Numbered from the stretch's first letter, positions 18,545-29,030 are shown. The stretch is DNA of 64,000 bases from Nonlabens sp. (GCF_018401815.1 NZ_JAGYKG010000001.1:124001-188000), one strand, 5' to 3'. Numbers and translations are program-made. The notes: generated from the sequence alone by a model not told the origin.

Positions 18545-20017
18545 CTATCTACTGTAATTAGGAGCTTCTTTAGTGATGGTCACATCATGCGGATGACTTT
18601 CCATCATTCCAGCAGCAGTAATTTTTATAAAACGACCTGTTGCTTTTAATGTTTCAATATCCTTTGCACCACAATAGCCCATTCCTGCCCGCAACCCACC
18701 TAAGAACTGCGTCATGCTTTCTACCAAATCCCCTTTGTAAGGTACGCGACCTACGATTCCTTCTGGAACTAATTTTTTAATATCGTCTTCTACATCTTGG
18801 AAATAACGGTCTTTAGAACCGTGTTGCATGGCTTCCACAGAACCCATTCCTCTATACGATTTAAATTTACGACCGTCATATATAATGGTTTCTCCTGGAG
18901 ATTCTGTTGTACCTGCTAGCATAGAACCTAGCATAACACAATCTGCTCCAGCGGCAATAGCTTTAGGTATATCTCCCGTATAACGTATTCCGCCGTCTGC
19001 AATTACGGGAACTCCAGTTCCTTTTAAAGCATGAGCCGCTTCCATAATGGCACTTAATTGTGGAAAGCCTACTCCAGCAACTATACGAGTCGTACAAATA
19101 GATCCTGGACCTATTCCCACTTTTACAGCATCTGCTCCAGCGTCAGCTAGGTATTTTGCAGCCTCAGCAGTAGCAACATTTCCTACCACTACTTCTAGAT
19201 CTGGAAAACTTGCTTTTACTAGTTTTAACACATCTACCACGCCTTTGGTATGACCATGAGCAGTATCTATAACTACCGCATCTACTCCTGCAGCAACTAG
19301 CGCACGAGCTCTTTCTACCGCATCACCAGTAACCCCTATAGCGGCCGCTACACGCAGGCGACCGTATTGATCTTTGTTTGCGTTAGGCTGCAGGGTTAAC
19401 TTTGTAATATCTCTAAAGGTAATTAATCCTTCCAGTTTGCCCTCGTCGTCGACAACGAGCAGTTTTTCAATCTTGTGTTGTTGGAGAATAATCTCAGCCT
19501 GTTGCAAGGAGGTTCCTGTTTTTGCTGTTACCAAATCTTTTGAAGTCATTACCTCCGTTACTGATCTTGAATCGTCTTTTTCAAAACGCAAATCGCGATT
19601 GGTAATGATGCCTTTGATGTACCCCTCAGCATCAATAATAGGAATACCACCTATACTGTGCTCTCTCATACTGGCCTTAGCATCTCCTATAGTAGCCTTT
19701 TCTGTCAAGGTTACTGGATCGATAATCATACCACTTTCTGCACGTTTTACACGACGTACTTTTTGAGCTTGAGCCTCAATGGTCATGTTTTTATGAAGAA
19801 TACCTATACCCCCTTCTTGCGCCATAGCAATTGCCATACGACTTTCAGTAACGGTATCCATTGCTGCCGAAATTACGGGAGCATTGAGTGTTATATTTCT
19901 GGTAAATTTAGATTTGATACTTACTTCTCTAGGAAGTACCTCGCTGTAAGCAGGTACTAGAAGTACATCGTCGTAGGTTAACCCTTCGCCTAAAAACTTG
20001 GATTCGTGAGAGATCAT
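18545..20017 (-). CDS. guaB: Inosine-5'-monophosphate dehydrogenase
   Basis: NAD-dependent oxidation of IMP to XMP, the committed step to GMP. The start at ATG 20017 ([20 protein letters not shown]) gives 490 aa, the normal length; an upstream in-frame codon would add eight residues from inside a palindrome. Two CBS domains occupy about 95-210. The active-site loop GPGSICTTR has C308. The flap region follows. It heads the run guaB, FAH-family, Hpt, cinA. A 24-bp perfect palindrome ends at the start codon, next to a good -7 box, suggesting specific control. Confidence 0.96.
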   Translation of the reverse strand: MISHESKFLGEGLTYDDVLLVPAYSEVLPREVSIKSKFTRNITLNAPVISAAMDTVTESRMAIAMAQEGGIGILHKNMTIEAQAQKVRRVKRAESGMIIDPVTLTEKATIGDAKASMREHSIGGIPIIDAEGYIKGIITNRDLRFEKDDSRSVTEVMTSKDLVTAKTGTSLQQAEIILQQHKIEKLLVVDDEGKLEGLITFRDITKLTLQPNANKDQYGRLRVAAAIGVTGDAVERARALVAAGVDAVVIDTAHGHTKGVVDVLKLVKASFPDLEVVVGNVATAEAAKYLADAGADAVKVGIGPGSICTTRIVAGVGFPQLSAIMEAAHALKGTGVPVIADGGIRYTGDIPKAIAAGADCVMLGSMLAGTTESPGETIIYDGRKFKSYRGMGSVEAMQHGSKDRYFQDVEDDIKKLVPEGIVGRVPYKGDLVESMTQFLGGLRAGMGYCGAKDIETLKATGRFIKITAAGMMESHPHDVTITKEAPNYSR

Positions 20018-20038
20018 GCAATAAAATTTTATTGCATG
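20015..20038. promoter_or_regulatory. 24-bp perfect palindrome overlapping the guaB start
   Basis: Half-site CATGCAATAAAA followed at once by its exact reverse complement. The last bases contain the guaB ATG (20017-20015). It sits directly after the -7 box at 20039-20046, covering the expected transcription start. It could be a repressor operator or a leader hairpin that hides the start codon. Confidence 0.7.
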
Positions 20039-20046
20039 CAAAGATA
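20039..20046 (-). promoter_or_regulatory. Candidate -7 box of guaB
   Basis: Minus-strand TATCTTTG fits TAnnTTTG, 21 bases before the ATG and directly next to the palindrome. No -33 TTTG at the usual distance. Confidence 0.5.
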
Positions 20047-20666
20047 CCTATTTAATTCTTGTGTTGGATTTTTTATGATTCTTAATTAGTTATCAATTGT
20101 TTCTCGCAGAAATAACCAGCTTTCTTAACTTTGCATAAAGGGAGTATCATCGATATTATGTGTCTTAAACAATTAACTTCAAGCGAAATAACTATTTTTT
20201 TAATGATTTTTGATGAGGCTTAAGCAACTAGTGATACAATTATAATCATAAGAATAAGACTACAATTAAAGCAGCTGCATTTTAATAATATCTCACAAAA
20301 AGTAGTTGAATCCATTATTTGTAAACGTTCTCAACTATCTCTCGAGCTGACCCCTAACCGCAATAAGACCTCTACCTGGCCAGTGAATTAACATTGCTTC
20401 AGTTAAGAAAGAATTAAAGGATTACAAAAATTGATACCGTAAATGAACTCTTAAAAAAAGATCAGTGAAGCACCTTAGAGTGGGCATTCAATGAGTCAAT
20501 CCTAAAGATATTCAAGCCGATGACGAGCAAATATTTAAAATTTTATCCTAGACTGTATGAAATTCCTTGTTTAATAAGAGACCTGTGACCTGAATAGCAC
20601 GTTTTGGATGCTATAGTGTATTACAGCATCTTGAGGCCCCTCTTATTCAACACAATTGAAGTACAC
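20047..20666. other. 620-base gap without recognisable gene
   Basis: No reading frame with family features in either direction. Stops are frequent in all plus frames. The stretch 20330-20560 has near-coding texture but no motif that I can name; it may be old coding debris. Confidence 0.4.
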
Positions 20667-23099
20667 TTACCATTTATATACAATCACCTCATCACCATCT
20701 AAAGTAGCCAGGTATCGATTCTTAGATTGGGCTATAGCACTTTTAGTTGTTCCATAAACTGGTAAGGAAGAAAGGATGTCACCTTTCCTATCCATGATAT
20801 ACACCTTGTTTTCTCCTGTTTCAATAAGATGAATAAAATCACCGCTGGAAAGACGAGTAACTTGAGCTGGCAAGTAAGTCCCATAAGGTAATGTTACATC
20901 ATACCCATTGATACTTAGCTCGTTGTTATTTTGAATCAATAGCATTCTTGAATTAGCCACTAAGGCATCAACACTTTGGTACGCATCGTTATAAGTCAAG
21001 ATTCCCAATACGGGATCCAACTGCATCAATTTACCGTCTTCAGTTAAGGCTAAGACTCTGTTTTTATTTAAAAATAAGGATGTTTTAAGCGTTGGCTTTT
21101 CTTTAACAGTGGTGCGTGTAGAACCCGTTCTACTCAATAATGCTATAGAATTGTCCGCTTTCGCGAAAGCGATATAATCCTTTATTCCTACCCTAAAGTG
21201 TTGCGGCTGGCTGGTGATCTTATTTGATTTTTTGTAAGAAAACCCACTCACTTTTTTCCCTTCTATGTCCAGCATGATCAACGCATCGCCTTGAGTGACT
21301 AAAAAACGGTATTCACGGCGGCCATCATAATCAAAGACGCTTAAAGGTTGTGTAATCGCATCTTTAAACTGTTGCGGATAGGCGTTCACATCTTTACCAT
21401 TTCTATCTAGAAAATATACGGACTTGTCAGTAGTAAAAGCCATTTGTTTGCGACCATTTTTATAGGCGTCTGTCACTTCTATTTCTCCAAGAATAGGCCC
21501 ATCTAATTTTTTACTCCACCATTTTTTTCCAACTTCAGAAAGTAAATGTAGGGTGAAGTCCTCGTCTTGAAAAGCTACATCATGTCTTTTACTCAAATGA
21601 TTGGGAAATAAAAATGGCCCTGAAATGATCTTTTTAGGTGAATTATACGAGGCTATTTGACTGATTTTCATTTGATTACTTTTACCCACTGCATAAGGAA
21701 CCATTAAGTGGTAATGCGCGTATTCCTTTTCATGAACATACTGACTAATCATTACAGGGAAGTCATTTTCATCGAGTTGTTGAATCAACTTCAGATCATC
21801 TTGATCACTGTCTTTTGCCACCTCTTTAAACTCTTTGTTACTGGTGATTTTAAGAAGGCTGCTGCTATTGCTCAAGGTTTGTCTCACATCCTCCCACCAA
21901 GGTTGCTCTGATAAAAACGTTTTGTTTTGGTAATTTGAGATCAACTCTTCTGCTGCACTAACTGTAGGGGAACAAATAAAGTATTGATCAAGAACGGTGA
22001 CAAATTGGTACTCTTTGGCTTGCACTAAAGGTCGTATCGCATGAGTCTTTATAGGATTCGTCAATTCATAAATCAGGTGATCCCGGTACGTCGACATAGC
22101 GACAGAAAGACTGTCTAGATTCATGAAAATGGCTTCGTATGGTTTTAGCGTAAATACCAATGCATTTGTTTTCTCCAGTTTTACCTCACTCATTTCTTGG
22201 GTATTCTCTAAAATTGCCATCAACTGGCTCCCCACTTTTACCTCATTACTGTGGTATCTTTTCAAGTTGTCAATAAGTTGGGAAGGGTTTTGGTAAGTAA
22301 CCGATTTTAAACTTCTAAAACTTAAAGGCACAATGTCTTGAATATGATTTTCAGCTGTATCTAGGTTGTTGTACAAGTCGTGATCCATTTTTAGACTGTC
22401 CTGATACGTGATAATGCCATCCAATTGAAAATAAGGACCTCCACTACGAGCCTCTAGTTGATACCACTCGGCATGGTTTCCATTGTCACTGATGTTTTTA
22501 CCTAAAAGGAATTGCTCCAACCACTTCTTTTCTGTTGCTTTAACGTAAAAAGAGCTGCCACTTTTAGTTCGGTTATAGATATTTTGAAACCCATCGTCAA
22601 AAACATAATCAGAGATATCCCTTCTTACAATGCTTTCTAATACCAACAAGGAAGAACTCGCTAGGTGCACTCCTTTGTGATTTACTGAATAATAACTGCG
22701 CTTATCAATTTCCTTTTTAATGATTTTTGCGTCGTTATATATAATTTCAGAAGTAGTTGAAGTAGTATCTATAGTCTTTTTTAAGGGAGAAGTAATGAGT
22801 GTAATGACCACTTCATTTTTACCTTCTATACTCAATGCAAGCAAAGACTCCTCTTTTGTATCGTAATTTTTAAGAAAAGAACTGGCTTCCTTTATTTCTT
22901 TAATGCGCGAAAGCGCTGATAATTTATTCAACAATTCATTACCGCTAAAAAACTGATTCAAATCTTCTAAATTATCTGTATGAACAATAATCTTAGCATC
23001 GGTAGGAATGCGGTTGATCAAATCTTTGTTGATTTGATTATTCTCCTGACAAGATATACAGGTAAGTACTAAGATAATAAGAGCAATACTATTGCGCAT
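20667..23099 (-). CDS. Large lipoprotein with a propeller-like C-terminal part, function unknown
   Basis: An 810-aa predicted lipoprotein. ATG at 23099 gives MRNSIALIILVLTCISC with lipobox CISC; a TTG three codons earlier is less likely. After the lipid anchor comes INRIPTDAKIIVHTDNLEDL, which recalls proteins with a DUF3352-like front. The last 300 residues contain repeated strands of the type VYFLDRNGKDV and VYIMDRKGDIL, suggesting a beta-propeller-like fold. The palindrome at 21157-21170 encodes AFAKA here. It precedes rnhB on the other side by 85 bases but has its own -7 box. No function can be assigned. Confidence 0.75.
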   Translation of the reverse strand: MRNSIALIILVLTCISCQENNQINKDLINRIPTDAKIIVHTDNLEDLNQFFSGNELLNKLSALSRIKEIKEASSFLKNYDTKEESLLALSIEGKNEVVITLITSPLKKTIDTTSTTSEIIYNDAKIIKKEIDKRSYYSVNHKGVHLASSSLLVLESIVRRDISDYVFDDGFQNIYNRTKSGSSFYVKATEKKWLEQFLLGKNISDNGNHAEWYQLEARSGGPYFQLDGIITYQDSLKMDHDLYNNLDTAENHIQDIVPLSFRSLKSVTYQNPSQLIDNLKRYHSNEVKVGSQLMAILENTQEMSEVKLEKTNALVFTLKPYEAIFMNLDSLSVAMSTYRDHLIYELTNPIKTHAIRPLVQAKEYQFVTVLDQYFICSPTVSAAEELISNYQNKTFLSEQPWWEDVRQTLSNSSSLLKITSNKEFKEVAKDSDQDDLKLIQQLDENDFPVMISQYVHEKEYAHYHLMVPYAVGKSNQMKISQIASYNSPKKIISGPFLFPNHLSKRHDVAFQDEDFTLHLLSEVGKKWWSKKLDGPILGEIEVTDAYKNGRKQMAFTTDKSVYFLDRNGKDVNAYPQQFKDAITQPLSVFDYDGRREYRFLVTQGDALIMLDIEGKKVSGFSYKKSNKITSQPQHFRVGIKDYIAFAKADNSIALLSRTGSTRTTVKEKPTLKTSLFLNKNRVLALTEDGKLMQLDPVLGILTYNDAYQSVDALVANSRMLLIQNNNELSINGYDVTLPYGTYLPAQVTRLSSGDFIHLIETGENKVYIMDRKGDILSSLPVYGTTKSAIAQSKNRYLATLDGDEVIVYKW

Positions 23100-23119
23100 G
23101 GAAGTCAATTTAATTAATA

Positions 23120-23127
23120 CAAAAGTA
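23120..23127 (-). promoter_or_regulatory. Candidate -7 box of the 810-aa lipoprotein gene
   Basis: Minus-strand TACTTTTG, matching TAnnTTTG, 20 bases before the ATG at 23099. Confidence 0.45.
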
Positions 23128-23184
23128 AATAGGATGATCCTTCAAAACGTTAGAAATGCGAACAACTTATAAAGCTAATATCAA

Positions 23185-23766
23185 CTAATCTGAGAGTAAT
23201 TTAAAAGTCATGCGATGATAAGGAGTTGTACCGTGTTTTCTTATCGCATCTCGGTGTTTCTTAGTAGGGTAACCTTGATTTTTTTCCCAGCTGTACTCTG
23301 GATGTTCCTGTGCAATACGCGCCATAAAATCATCTCTATAGGTTTTTGCAAGAACTGAAGCCGCTGCGATGTGTAAATACATTCCATCTCCTTTTATCAC
23401 CGTAGTTGCAGGTATTTCTCCATAAGGATGGAACTTATTACCATCAACAGCAATATGCTCTGGACGTATGGTTAATCCGTCTATAGCCTGATGCATGGCA
23501 AGAATACTGGCTTGTAAAATATTGATCTCATCTATCTTTTCCATCATCACATGCGACACATGGTAATCCAGTGCTTGCTCTTCGATCAAGGTCCTAAGCT
23601 CGTACCTGCGCTTTCGCGAAAGCTTTTTACTATCGTCTAATAAAGCTGATTTAAAATCCAGCGGTAAAATGACCGCAGCAGCAGTTACTGGCCCACAAAG
23701 ACAGCCTCGTCCCGCCTCATCTGTACCGCATTCTATTATTCCGTGATGTATTTGATTTAAAAGCAT
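23185..23766 (-). CDS. rnhB: Ribonuclease HII
   Basis: Endonuclease that cuts RNA in RNA-DNA hybrids and at single ribonucleotides. ATG at 23766 gives MLLNQIHHGIIECGTDEAGR and a 193-aa enzyme of normal size; a longer reading upstream adds an atypical tail. Acidic residues D16 and E17 (DEAGRG), the aspartate in AVDGNK and D in TYRDDFM form the metal site. The palindrome at 23610-23623 is read as LSRK in KKLSRKRRYEL, a usually well-conserved part of the family. Confidence 0.94.
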   Translation of the reverse strand: MLLNQIHHGIIECGTDEAGRGCLCGPVTAAAVILPLDFKSALLDDSKKLSRKRRYELRTLIEEQALDYHVSHVMMEKIDEINILQASILAMHQAIDGLTIRPEHIAVDGNKFHPYGEIPATTVIKGDGMYLHIAAASVLAKTYRDDFMARIAQEHPEYSWEKNQGYPTKKHRDAIRKHGTTPYHRMTFKLLSD

Positions 23767-23979
23767 TTTCAAAAATACATCATAGCAACAATTTAAAATC
23801 GGTTCTATCAAGATACCATTAATTAACATCACTTGAGGCACCTTCACTGGTATCTTTTTTTTTCTTGGCAGTTGCTAATGGCGCTTTCCCAAGCGGTCTC
23901 TATGAAAAGTATTCACCGATACGGGCATCAAAAAACCAACTTCGCTTCTTATTCGTCCTTTTATGATTAAAATAGGTAT

Positions 23980-23987
23980 TACTTTTG
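23980..23987 (+). promoter_or_regulatory. Candidate -7 box of the putative porin gene
   Basis: TACTTTTG fits TAnnTTTG, 23 bases before the ATG at 24010. The -33 partner is not clear. Confidence 0.4.
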
Positions 23988-24009
23988 AACTCTGTTTGCC
24001 GTGATGTTT

Positions 24010-25977
24010 ATGAAACGACTTTTCTTTTTATTTTTTTTGATGCCGTTGGCCCTTTTGGCTCAAAGGGAAAAACCGCCTTTGCAAAAAGGTACTATCAACG
24101 ATCAAAACAGACCTATAAGTAACAAAGAAGTAACTGTTGAGGGAGAAAAACCACCTATCACCGACTACCTGATCATCTCTCAAAAACGAGATACCACTTA
24201 TTTGGACACCACCCTTACCATGGCAAAGGATTTTAAATTCAACTACCTGCGTCAAGACGATTTTGAGCTCATGCCCTTTCATAATGTAGGACAGCCTTAT
24301 AACGAGTTGGGTAAAAGCTTTGACCTAGAACTTCTATCTCCTCGATTAGGATCTCGAGCAAGACACCAAAATTATTATGAGATTGACGATGTTTTTGACT
24401 ACTACGTCCCTACTCCTTTAACTGATTTATATTTTAAAACCGCGGTGAATCAAGGGCAGCAATTAGAAGCATTATTTACTTCTAACTTATCTCCCCAATT
24501 CAATTTCTCTATCAGCTATAAAGGAGTGCGCAGCGCAGGTAACTATGTCAACACCTTGAGCAGTTCTGGCAATTTCAAATTCACTTCTAGCTACACCTCA
24601 AAAAATAAAGCCTACCGACTCAGAGTACACACCGTTTTTCAAGACCATTTAAATGAAGAAAATGGAGGTCTAGAAGCGGCTTCTTTACAGGGCTTTAGAG
24701 ATGATGAAGCCAATTTTCAAAACAGAGGAAGGTTAGAACCCAACCTCACCGATGCCGAAAGCCTTCTGGACGGAAAACGATTTTATATAGATCAAGATTA
24801 TGAAATAATAGGAAAAAAAGACAGCACCTCATATTATAGTGGTCGCATATATAACAAAGCTTATTACGAAGATAAATATTACCGATTTTCTCAAAACAGT
24901 GCTGATGAAGGCTTTCTAGGTGAAGCATATATTTCTTCTAACCTACAAGACCAAACAAATCTAGAGGAGGGAATGATAGAAGCTGGCGCTACTTATGATC
25001 ATCATTTGTTAGGCTTTTATAAAGCTGGAGTTGCTAGACATAAATACAACTACGGCTACGATAGATTGATCAATCAAAACAGCGGGGTCATTAACAACCG
25101 ACTGATAGGAGAACTCTATCAGTTCAAAGCAGCCTTTGAAAAGCGCATCGGTAAATTTGATGTTACCGCAACTGGTGGTGTGAATATCGCAGGAGACCTC
25201 GACGGTCAGTTTATCAACGGGCAGGCTTCCTATACATTTAAGGATGTTGCTGTAACAGCTGGTCTAGCGATCAGTTCTCGCGCACCAGATTTTATATTTA
25301 CGCTTCATCAAAGCGATTACCTCAACTACAACTGGCAAAACAGCTTTAACAATATCGAAAAACAAGAACTGAGCTTCCTTATCGATTCTGAGAAATATGT
25401 CAACGCTCAAGTGACTTTTACCACCCTACAAGACCATGTGTATTTTGCGCAAAGTCTGGTTACCAATACCAACAATGAAGTAACTGGCTATAACGCTTTA
25501 CCACTTCAGGCCAGTGGAGATATTACCTATCTCAAAATTAAACTCAATAAAGACATCAGTTTTTTGAAGCACTTTGGACTTGACAACACGCTGATGTATC
25601 AACAAGTTACACAAACTGATGACATCATCAACGTTCCCGACCTCACGGCCCGCAGTACCTTCTACTACAAAAACAGGTTCTTTAAAAACGCCTTGTTGCT
25701 CCAGACAGGAGTCACAGCAAAGTATTTTACGGAATATCACATGGATGGATACGATCCAGTTTTAGGAGAGTTTTACAGTCAAAATACAGAGGAACTAGGC
25801 GGTTTCCCGATGATAGATCTATTTGTAAATGCAAAAATAAGACAGACCAGAATCTTCTTTAAACTGGAACATGCCAACCAGCTTTTTGCCGGAAATACCA
25901 ATTATTTTAGTGCACCCCGCAATCCCTATCGAGACTTTAGTATTCGTTTTGGGTTGGTATGGAATTTCTTTTTATAA
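24010..25977 (+). CDS. Putative outer-membrane porin (Bacteroidota porin family)
   Basis: A 655-aa exported protein. ATG at 24010 gives the signal MKRLFFLFFLMPLALLAQ; ATG at 24004 is also possible. The N-terminal part contains TDYLIISQKRDTTYLDTTL and FNYLRQDDFELMPF, a pattern I know from the Bacteroidota putative porins found near rnhB. The rest is alternating polar and aromatic strands ending in RFGLVWNFFL, with a terminal aromatic pattern as expected for a beta-barrel. Substrate unknown. It is divergent from rnhB. Confidence 0.85.
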   Translation: MKRLFFLFFLMPLALLAQREKPPLQKGTINDQNRPISNKEVTVEGEKPPITDYLIISQKRDTTYLDTTLTMAKDFKFNYLRQDDFELMPFHNVGQPYNELGKSFDLELLSPRLGSRARHQNYYEIDDVFDYYVPTPLTDLYFKTAVNQGQQLEALFTSNLSPQFNFSISYKGVRSAGNYVNTLSSSGNFKFTSSYTSKNKAYRLRVHTVFQDHLNEENGGLEAASLQGFRDDEANFQNRGRLEPNLTDAESLLDGKRFYIDQDYEIIGKKDSTSYYSGRIYNKAYYEDKYYRFSQNSADEGFLGEAYISSNLQDQTNLEEGMIEAGATYDHHLLGFYKAGVARHKYNYGYDRLINQNSGVINNRLIGELYQFKAAFEKRIGKFDVTATGGVNIAGDLDGQFINGQASYTFKDVAVTAGLAISSRAPDFIFTLHQSDYLNYNWQNSFNNIEKQELSFLIDSEKYVNAQVTFTTLQDHVYFAQSLVTNTNNEVTGYNALPLQASGDITYLKIKLNKDISFLKHFGLDNTLMYQQVTQTDDIINVPDLTARSTFYYKNRFFKNALLLQTGVTAKYFTEYHMDGYDPVLGEFYSQNTEELGGFPMIDLFVNAKIRQTRIFFKLEHANQLFAGNTNYFSAPRNPYRDFSIRFGLVWNFFL

Positions 25978-26013
25978 AATTTTAGATTTTTTTAAGACGA
26001 CATCTGCCTATAT

Positions 26014-26316
26014 TTGACTGTGGCTATACGTAAATCCATTATCGCTTCTTTTTTGTTGTTGTTGTTTATAGCAGCACAACTCTCTGTGGTCCATGAATTC
26101 TCTCATGAGGAAGACAGCACAGAATGCGCGATTTGTATAGTTGCTCAGGATTTTCAGACCCAATCTTTTGACGTAGCTGCTGCGGTAGAATTTGATCCTA
26201 TTGCATTTGTTCGTATCAAGGAAAAGATTGACGTTGATCTCGCTTTCGCGAAAGCGGAGTCCCAATCCATTATCCACACCACACGACCACCGCCATTTTC
26301 AATGGACGCTATCTAG
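26014..26316 (+). CDS. Small exported His/Cys protein upstream of a TonB receptor
   Basis: A 100-aa protein with an N-terminal hydrophobic segment (IIASFLLLLFIAAQLSVVH) followed by HEFSHEEDSTECAICIVAQ. The HxxxH and CxxC clusters suggest metal binding, as in DUF2946/CopL-type small proteins, and the tail has TTRPPP. No ATG is available; the start is TTG 26014 or GTG 26020. A TAnnTTTG-like string at 26009-26016 overlaps the TTG, so start and promoter are both uncertain. The palindrome at 26242-26255 encodes AFAKA. It lies 201 bases upstream of a TonB-dependent receptor in the same direction. Confidence 0.6.
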   Translation: MTVAIRKSIIASFLLLLFIAAQLSVVHEFSHEEDSTECAICIVAQDFQTQSFDVAAAVEFDPIAFVRIKEKIDVDLAFAKAESQSIIHTTRPPPFSMDAI

Positions 26317-26517
26317 ATGAAAGGTCTTCTATAATTTGTTTTTTTTATTCTTATATCCTGAAAACTAAAGCACAGCTAAAGCTCCACTTTAAGTTGATCA
26401 GTTTTTGGATAGAAAATTAACTCCAATTATTTTACCCTCCTTTTCACTTACTTAGTTATTGCTTGAATTAAAGTGGGCTTCTCGCCCCAACACTTGGCAG
26501 TCATTTAAATTTTAAAC

Positions 26518-28983
26518 ATGTTTACTAAACAACTCGTAGCTATAGCTGTATTTCTCAGCTTTTGCTTCAGCAATGCACAAGAATGCACGCTTGTGCTCCA
26601 AGGAAAAGTAATAGATTTCCACGATTCCAAACCTTTGGAATTGGCCCAAATTTATGTGGTCCAATTACAAAAGACGTATATCTCAAATGCAGATGGCTCT
26701 TATAAAATAAGTGGTCTCTGCCCGGGAACTTATGACATCAACGTATCGCATTACGATTGTGAGACCAAGAAAATAACCTTTGAAATAGGTCAAAACAGAA
26801 CCCTGAATATTTCTTTAGAGCATCATATCAGCGAATTAGAAACCGTAAACGTACTTGCAGACGTTCATGACAACCATGCCAGCACCCAATCCAGCACTAG
26901 AATTAATGCTGAAAAAATTCAGGAATACAGCGGTGGCTCTTTAGGTGACGCTCTGGCAACAGTCCCTGGGGTGAGCTCCTTAAAAACAGGGAATAGTGTT
27001 GTAAAGCCTGTGGTACATGGCCTTTATGGAAGTCGCGTAGCGATCGTCAATGATGGGTTGCGACAACAAGATCAAGAATGGGGTGTTGAACATGCTCCTA
27101 ATATAGATCTCAATACCGCTAGCAATATACAGATCATCAAAGGAGCTAGTGCATTGAGGTACGGAGGAGATGCTATAGGAGGTACTATTCTTATAGAGCC
27201 TGCTCGTGTCATTTCAAAAGATACCTTAAGAGGACATGCGATCCTACAAGGACAGACCAATGGCCGTGGCGGTAGCGCAACAACTACTATTAATAAGTAT
27301 CGCGCCTCTGGATGGTACCAGCAAGCAACACTAACCTATAAAAAGCTAGGTGATTTTGAAGCACCAGACTATGTATTAAGCAATACAGGAAGTGAAACAG
27401 CTGCTGTAAATCTAGGAGTAGGTTTCAAAACCTTTGAGTATGGAGCAAGTGCTAAATATTCCTTCTACAACAGTGATATAGGAATTTTAAGAGCCTCCCA
27501 TATAGGAAACGCCGGCGATTTAGTACGCAGCATCAACTCTAGGCAGCCACTTATTATCAATGAGTTTACTTATGATATAGACGCGCCAAAACAACAAGTG
27601 GCCCATCACGGGCTGCAATTCAACGTGTTTAAACGATTTGCTGGATTAGGTAAATTGAGTATGGACTATTCCTTTCAGTTCAATAACCGCAAAGAATTTG
27701 ACATTAGGCGTGGTGCAAATGTGGGTCTCGCTTCTCTAGACATCGACTTACAAACTCAAAACATAAGTCTATATGGTATAGCAGATGCTTTTGAAAACAC
27801 CACCTATGAAGCCGGAATAGATTATATGAACCAATTGAACAGACCCAATGCTGCGACTGGTGTAAGAAGATTGATTCCAGATTATGATGCCAATAAAATA
27901 GGTGCCTTTGCCAGTCTGACTCACGAACCATCTGAAAAATGGGTGCTGGACGCAGGCATGAGATATGATCGTTATGATATCAACGCGACCAAATTCTACT
28001 TGCAAAGCCGCTGGGAAGATTTGGGTTATGAGGTGCAATTTGCTGCATTTGAAATAGGCGAACAAGGAAATCAAATTCTGACCAATCCAGCATTCCAATA
28101 CGATTTATTTGCTTTTACCGCTGGCGCAAAATACTTATGGGATCGGCACTACGATCTAGCTCTCAATTTGAGTAGTGCTAACCGAGCTCCTAATCCTAGT
28201 GAGCTATTCAGCGATGGGTTGCACCATGCCTTAGCAACTATTGAGTTGGGAAGACTGGACCTGAAAAAAGAGCAGTCTTATAAAGTAAATGCTACTTTTC
28301 ATGGAAATGAAGGTGATCTAGATTTTGAAATCAATCCGTATATGAACTTTGTAACTGATTTTATACAATTGATCCCTACAGGAATTGAAACGACTATACG
28401 AGGTGCTTTCCCTGTATTTCAATACGAGCAAATAAATGCACGACTATATGGAGTAGATGTGCACGCTAGTTATGATTTCTGGACCAAAAGACCAGCAAAG
28501 GAAATGAAAACAAATCCTGATGAAATCGTTGATGAATTGACAAAATTAGTGAGCCTAGAAAGTAATATTTCTTATATCCATGGAACCGATTCGAGCAATG
28601 GTATACCGCTTATAGATATGCCTCCATTCCAGATGGAGACACAGCTTATCTGGTACAATGCTTTTGTAAAGCGTCTGGATTTTAGACTGGCAAATCAAAC
28701 TGTACTGCAACAAAATCGATTTCCAAATAACAACTATGATGTGAGTATTCCTGATGATCAAGGACAACTCATCACCTCTACGGTAGATATTTCCAGCACT
28801 CCAGCCGCTTATAGTCTATGGAATGTTGGTGTGAGTTACGCTTTCGCGAAAGCGAATACCAAAATCAACCTTAGCACCAACAACTTATTTAATACCCAGT
28901 ACCGCAATTACCTCAACCGACAACGTTTCTATGCAAACGAAGTAGGTCGAGACATTCAGTTACAAATTATCTATAACTTTTAA
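26518..28983 (+). CDS. TonB-dependent receptor with carboxypeptidase-like N-terminal domain
   Basis: An 821-aa outer-membrane receptor. Signal MFTKQLVAIAVFLSFCFSNAQ, then a CarboxypepD_reg-like domain (about 25-110), a plug (about 125-235) with VKPVVHGLYGSRVAIVNDG and GASALRYGGDAIGG, and a 22-strand barrel ending in QIIYNF. The plug resembles zinc and other metal receptors of the ZnuD type rather than SusC. With the His/Cys protein before and a lipoprotein directly after, metal uptake is the best guess. The palindrome at 28840-28853 encodes AFAKA near the C-terminus. Confidence 0.9.
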   Translation: MFTKQLVAIAVFLSFCFSNAQECTLVLQGKVIDFHDSKPLELAQIYVVQLQKTYISNADGSYKISGLCPGTYDINVSHYDCETKKITFEIGQNRTLNISLEHHISELETVNVLADVHDNHASTQSSTRINAEKIQEYSGGSLGDALATVPGVSSLKTGNSVVKPVVHGLYGSRVAIVNDGLRQQDQEWGVEHAPNIDLNTASNIQIIKGASALRYGGDAIGGTILIEPARVISKDTLRGHAILQGQTNGRGGSATTTINKYRASGWYQQATLTYKKLGDFEAPDYVLSNTGSETAAVNLGVGFKTFEYGASAKYSFYNSDIGILRASHIGNAGDLVRSINSRQPLIINEFTYDIDAPKQQVAHHGLQFNVFKRFAGLGKLSMDYSFQFNNRKEFDIRRGANVGLASLDIDLQTQNISLYGIADAFENTTYEAGIDYMNQLNRPNAATGVRRLIPDYDANKIGAFASLTHEPSEKWVLDAGMRYDRYDINATKFYLQSRWEDLGYEVQFAAFEIGEQGNQILTNPAFQYDLFAFTAGAKYLWDRHYDLALNLSSANRAPNPSELFSDGLHHALATIELGRLDLKKEQSYKVNATFHGNEGDLDFEINPYMNFVTDFIQLIPTGIETTIRGAFPVFQYEQINARLYGVDVHASYDFWTKRPAKEMKTNPDEIVDELTKLVSLESNISYIHGTDSSNGIPLIDMPPFQMETQLIWYNAFVKRLDFRLANQTVLQQNRFPNNNYDVSIPDDQGQLITSTVDISSTPAAYSLWNVGVSYAFAKANTKINLSTNNLFNTQYRNYLNRQRFYANEVGRDIQLQIIYNF

Positions 28984-28994
28984 AAACAACAAAA

Positions 28995-29030
28995 ATGAAA
29001 ACAATGAAAACAATGAAAACAATGAAAACA
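28995..29030 (+). repeat. Four 9-bp repeats ATGAAAACA at the lipoprotein start
   Basis: Perfect tandem units at 28995, 29004, 29013 and 29022, followed by a related ATGAAAAAA at 29031. Each unit carries a start codon and keeps the frame, so changes in copy number would alter only the N-terminal tail and initiation strength. Confidence 0.9.

Noticed and set aside
23767..23847. Longer RNase HII start
   Set aside because: The extra 27 residues are not family-like; ATG 23766 gives the normal N-terminus.
26009..26016. TATATTTG as promoter of the small His/Cys protein
   Set aside because: It overlaps the only early start codons, so using it would remove them from the mRNA; kept as a doubtful match only.
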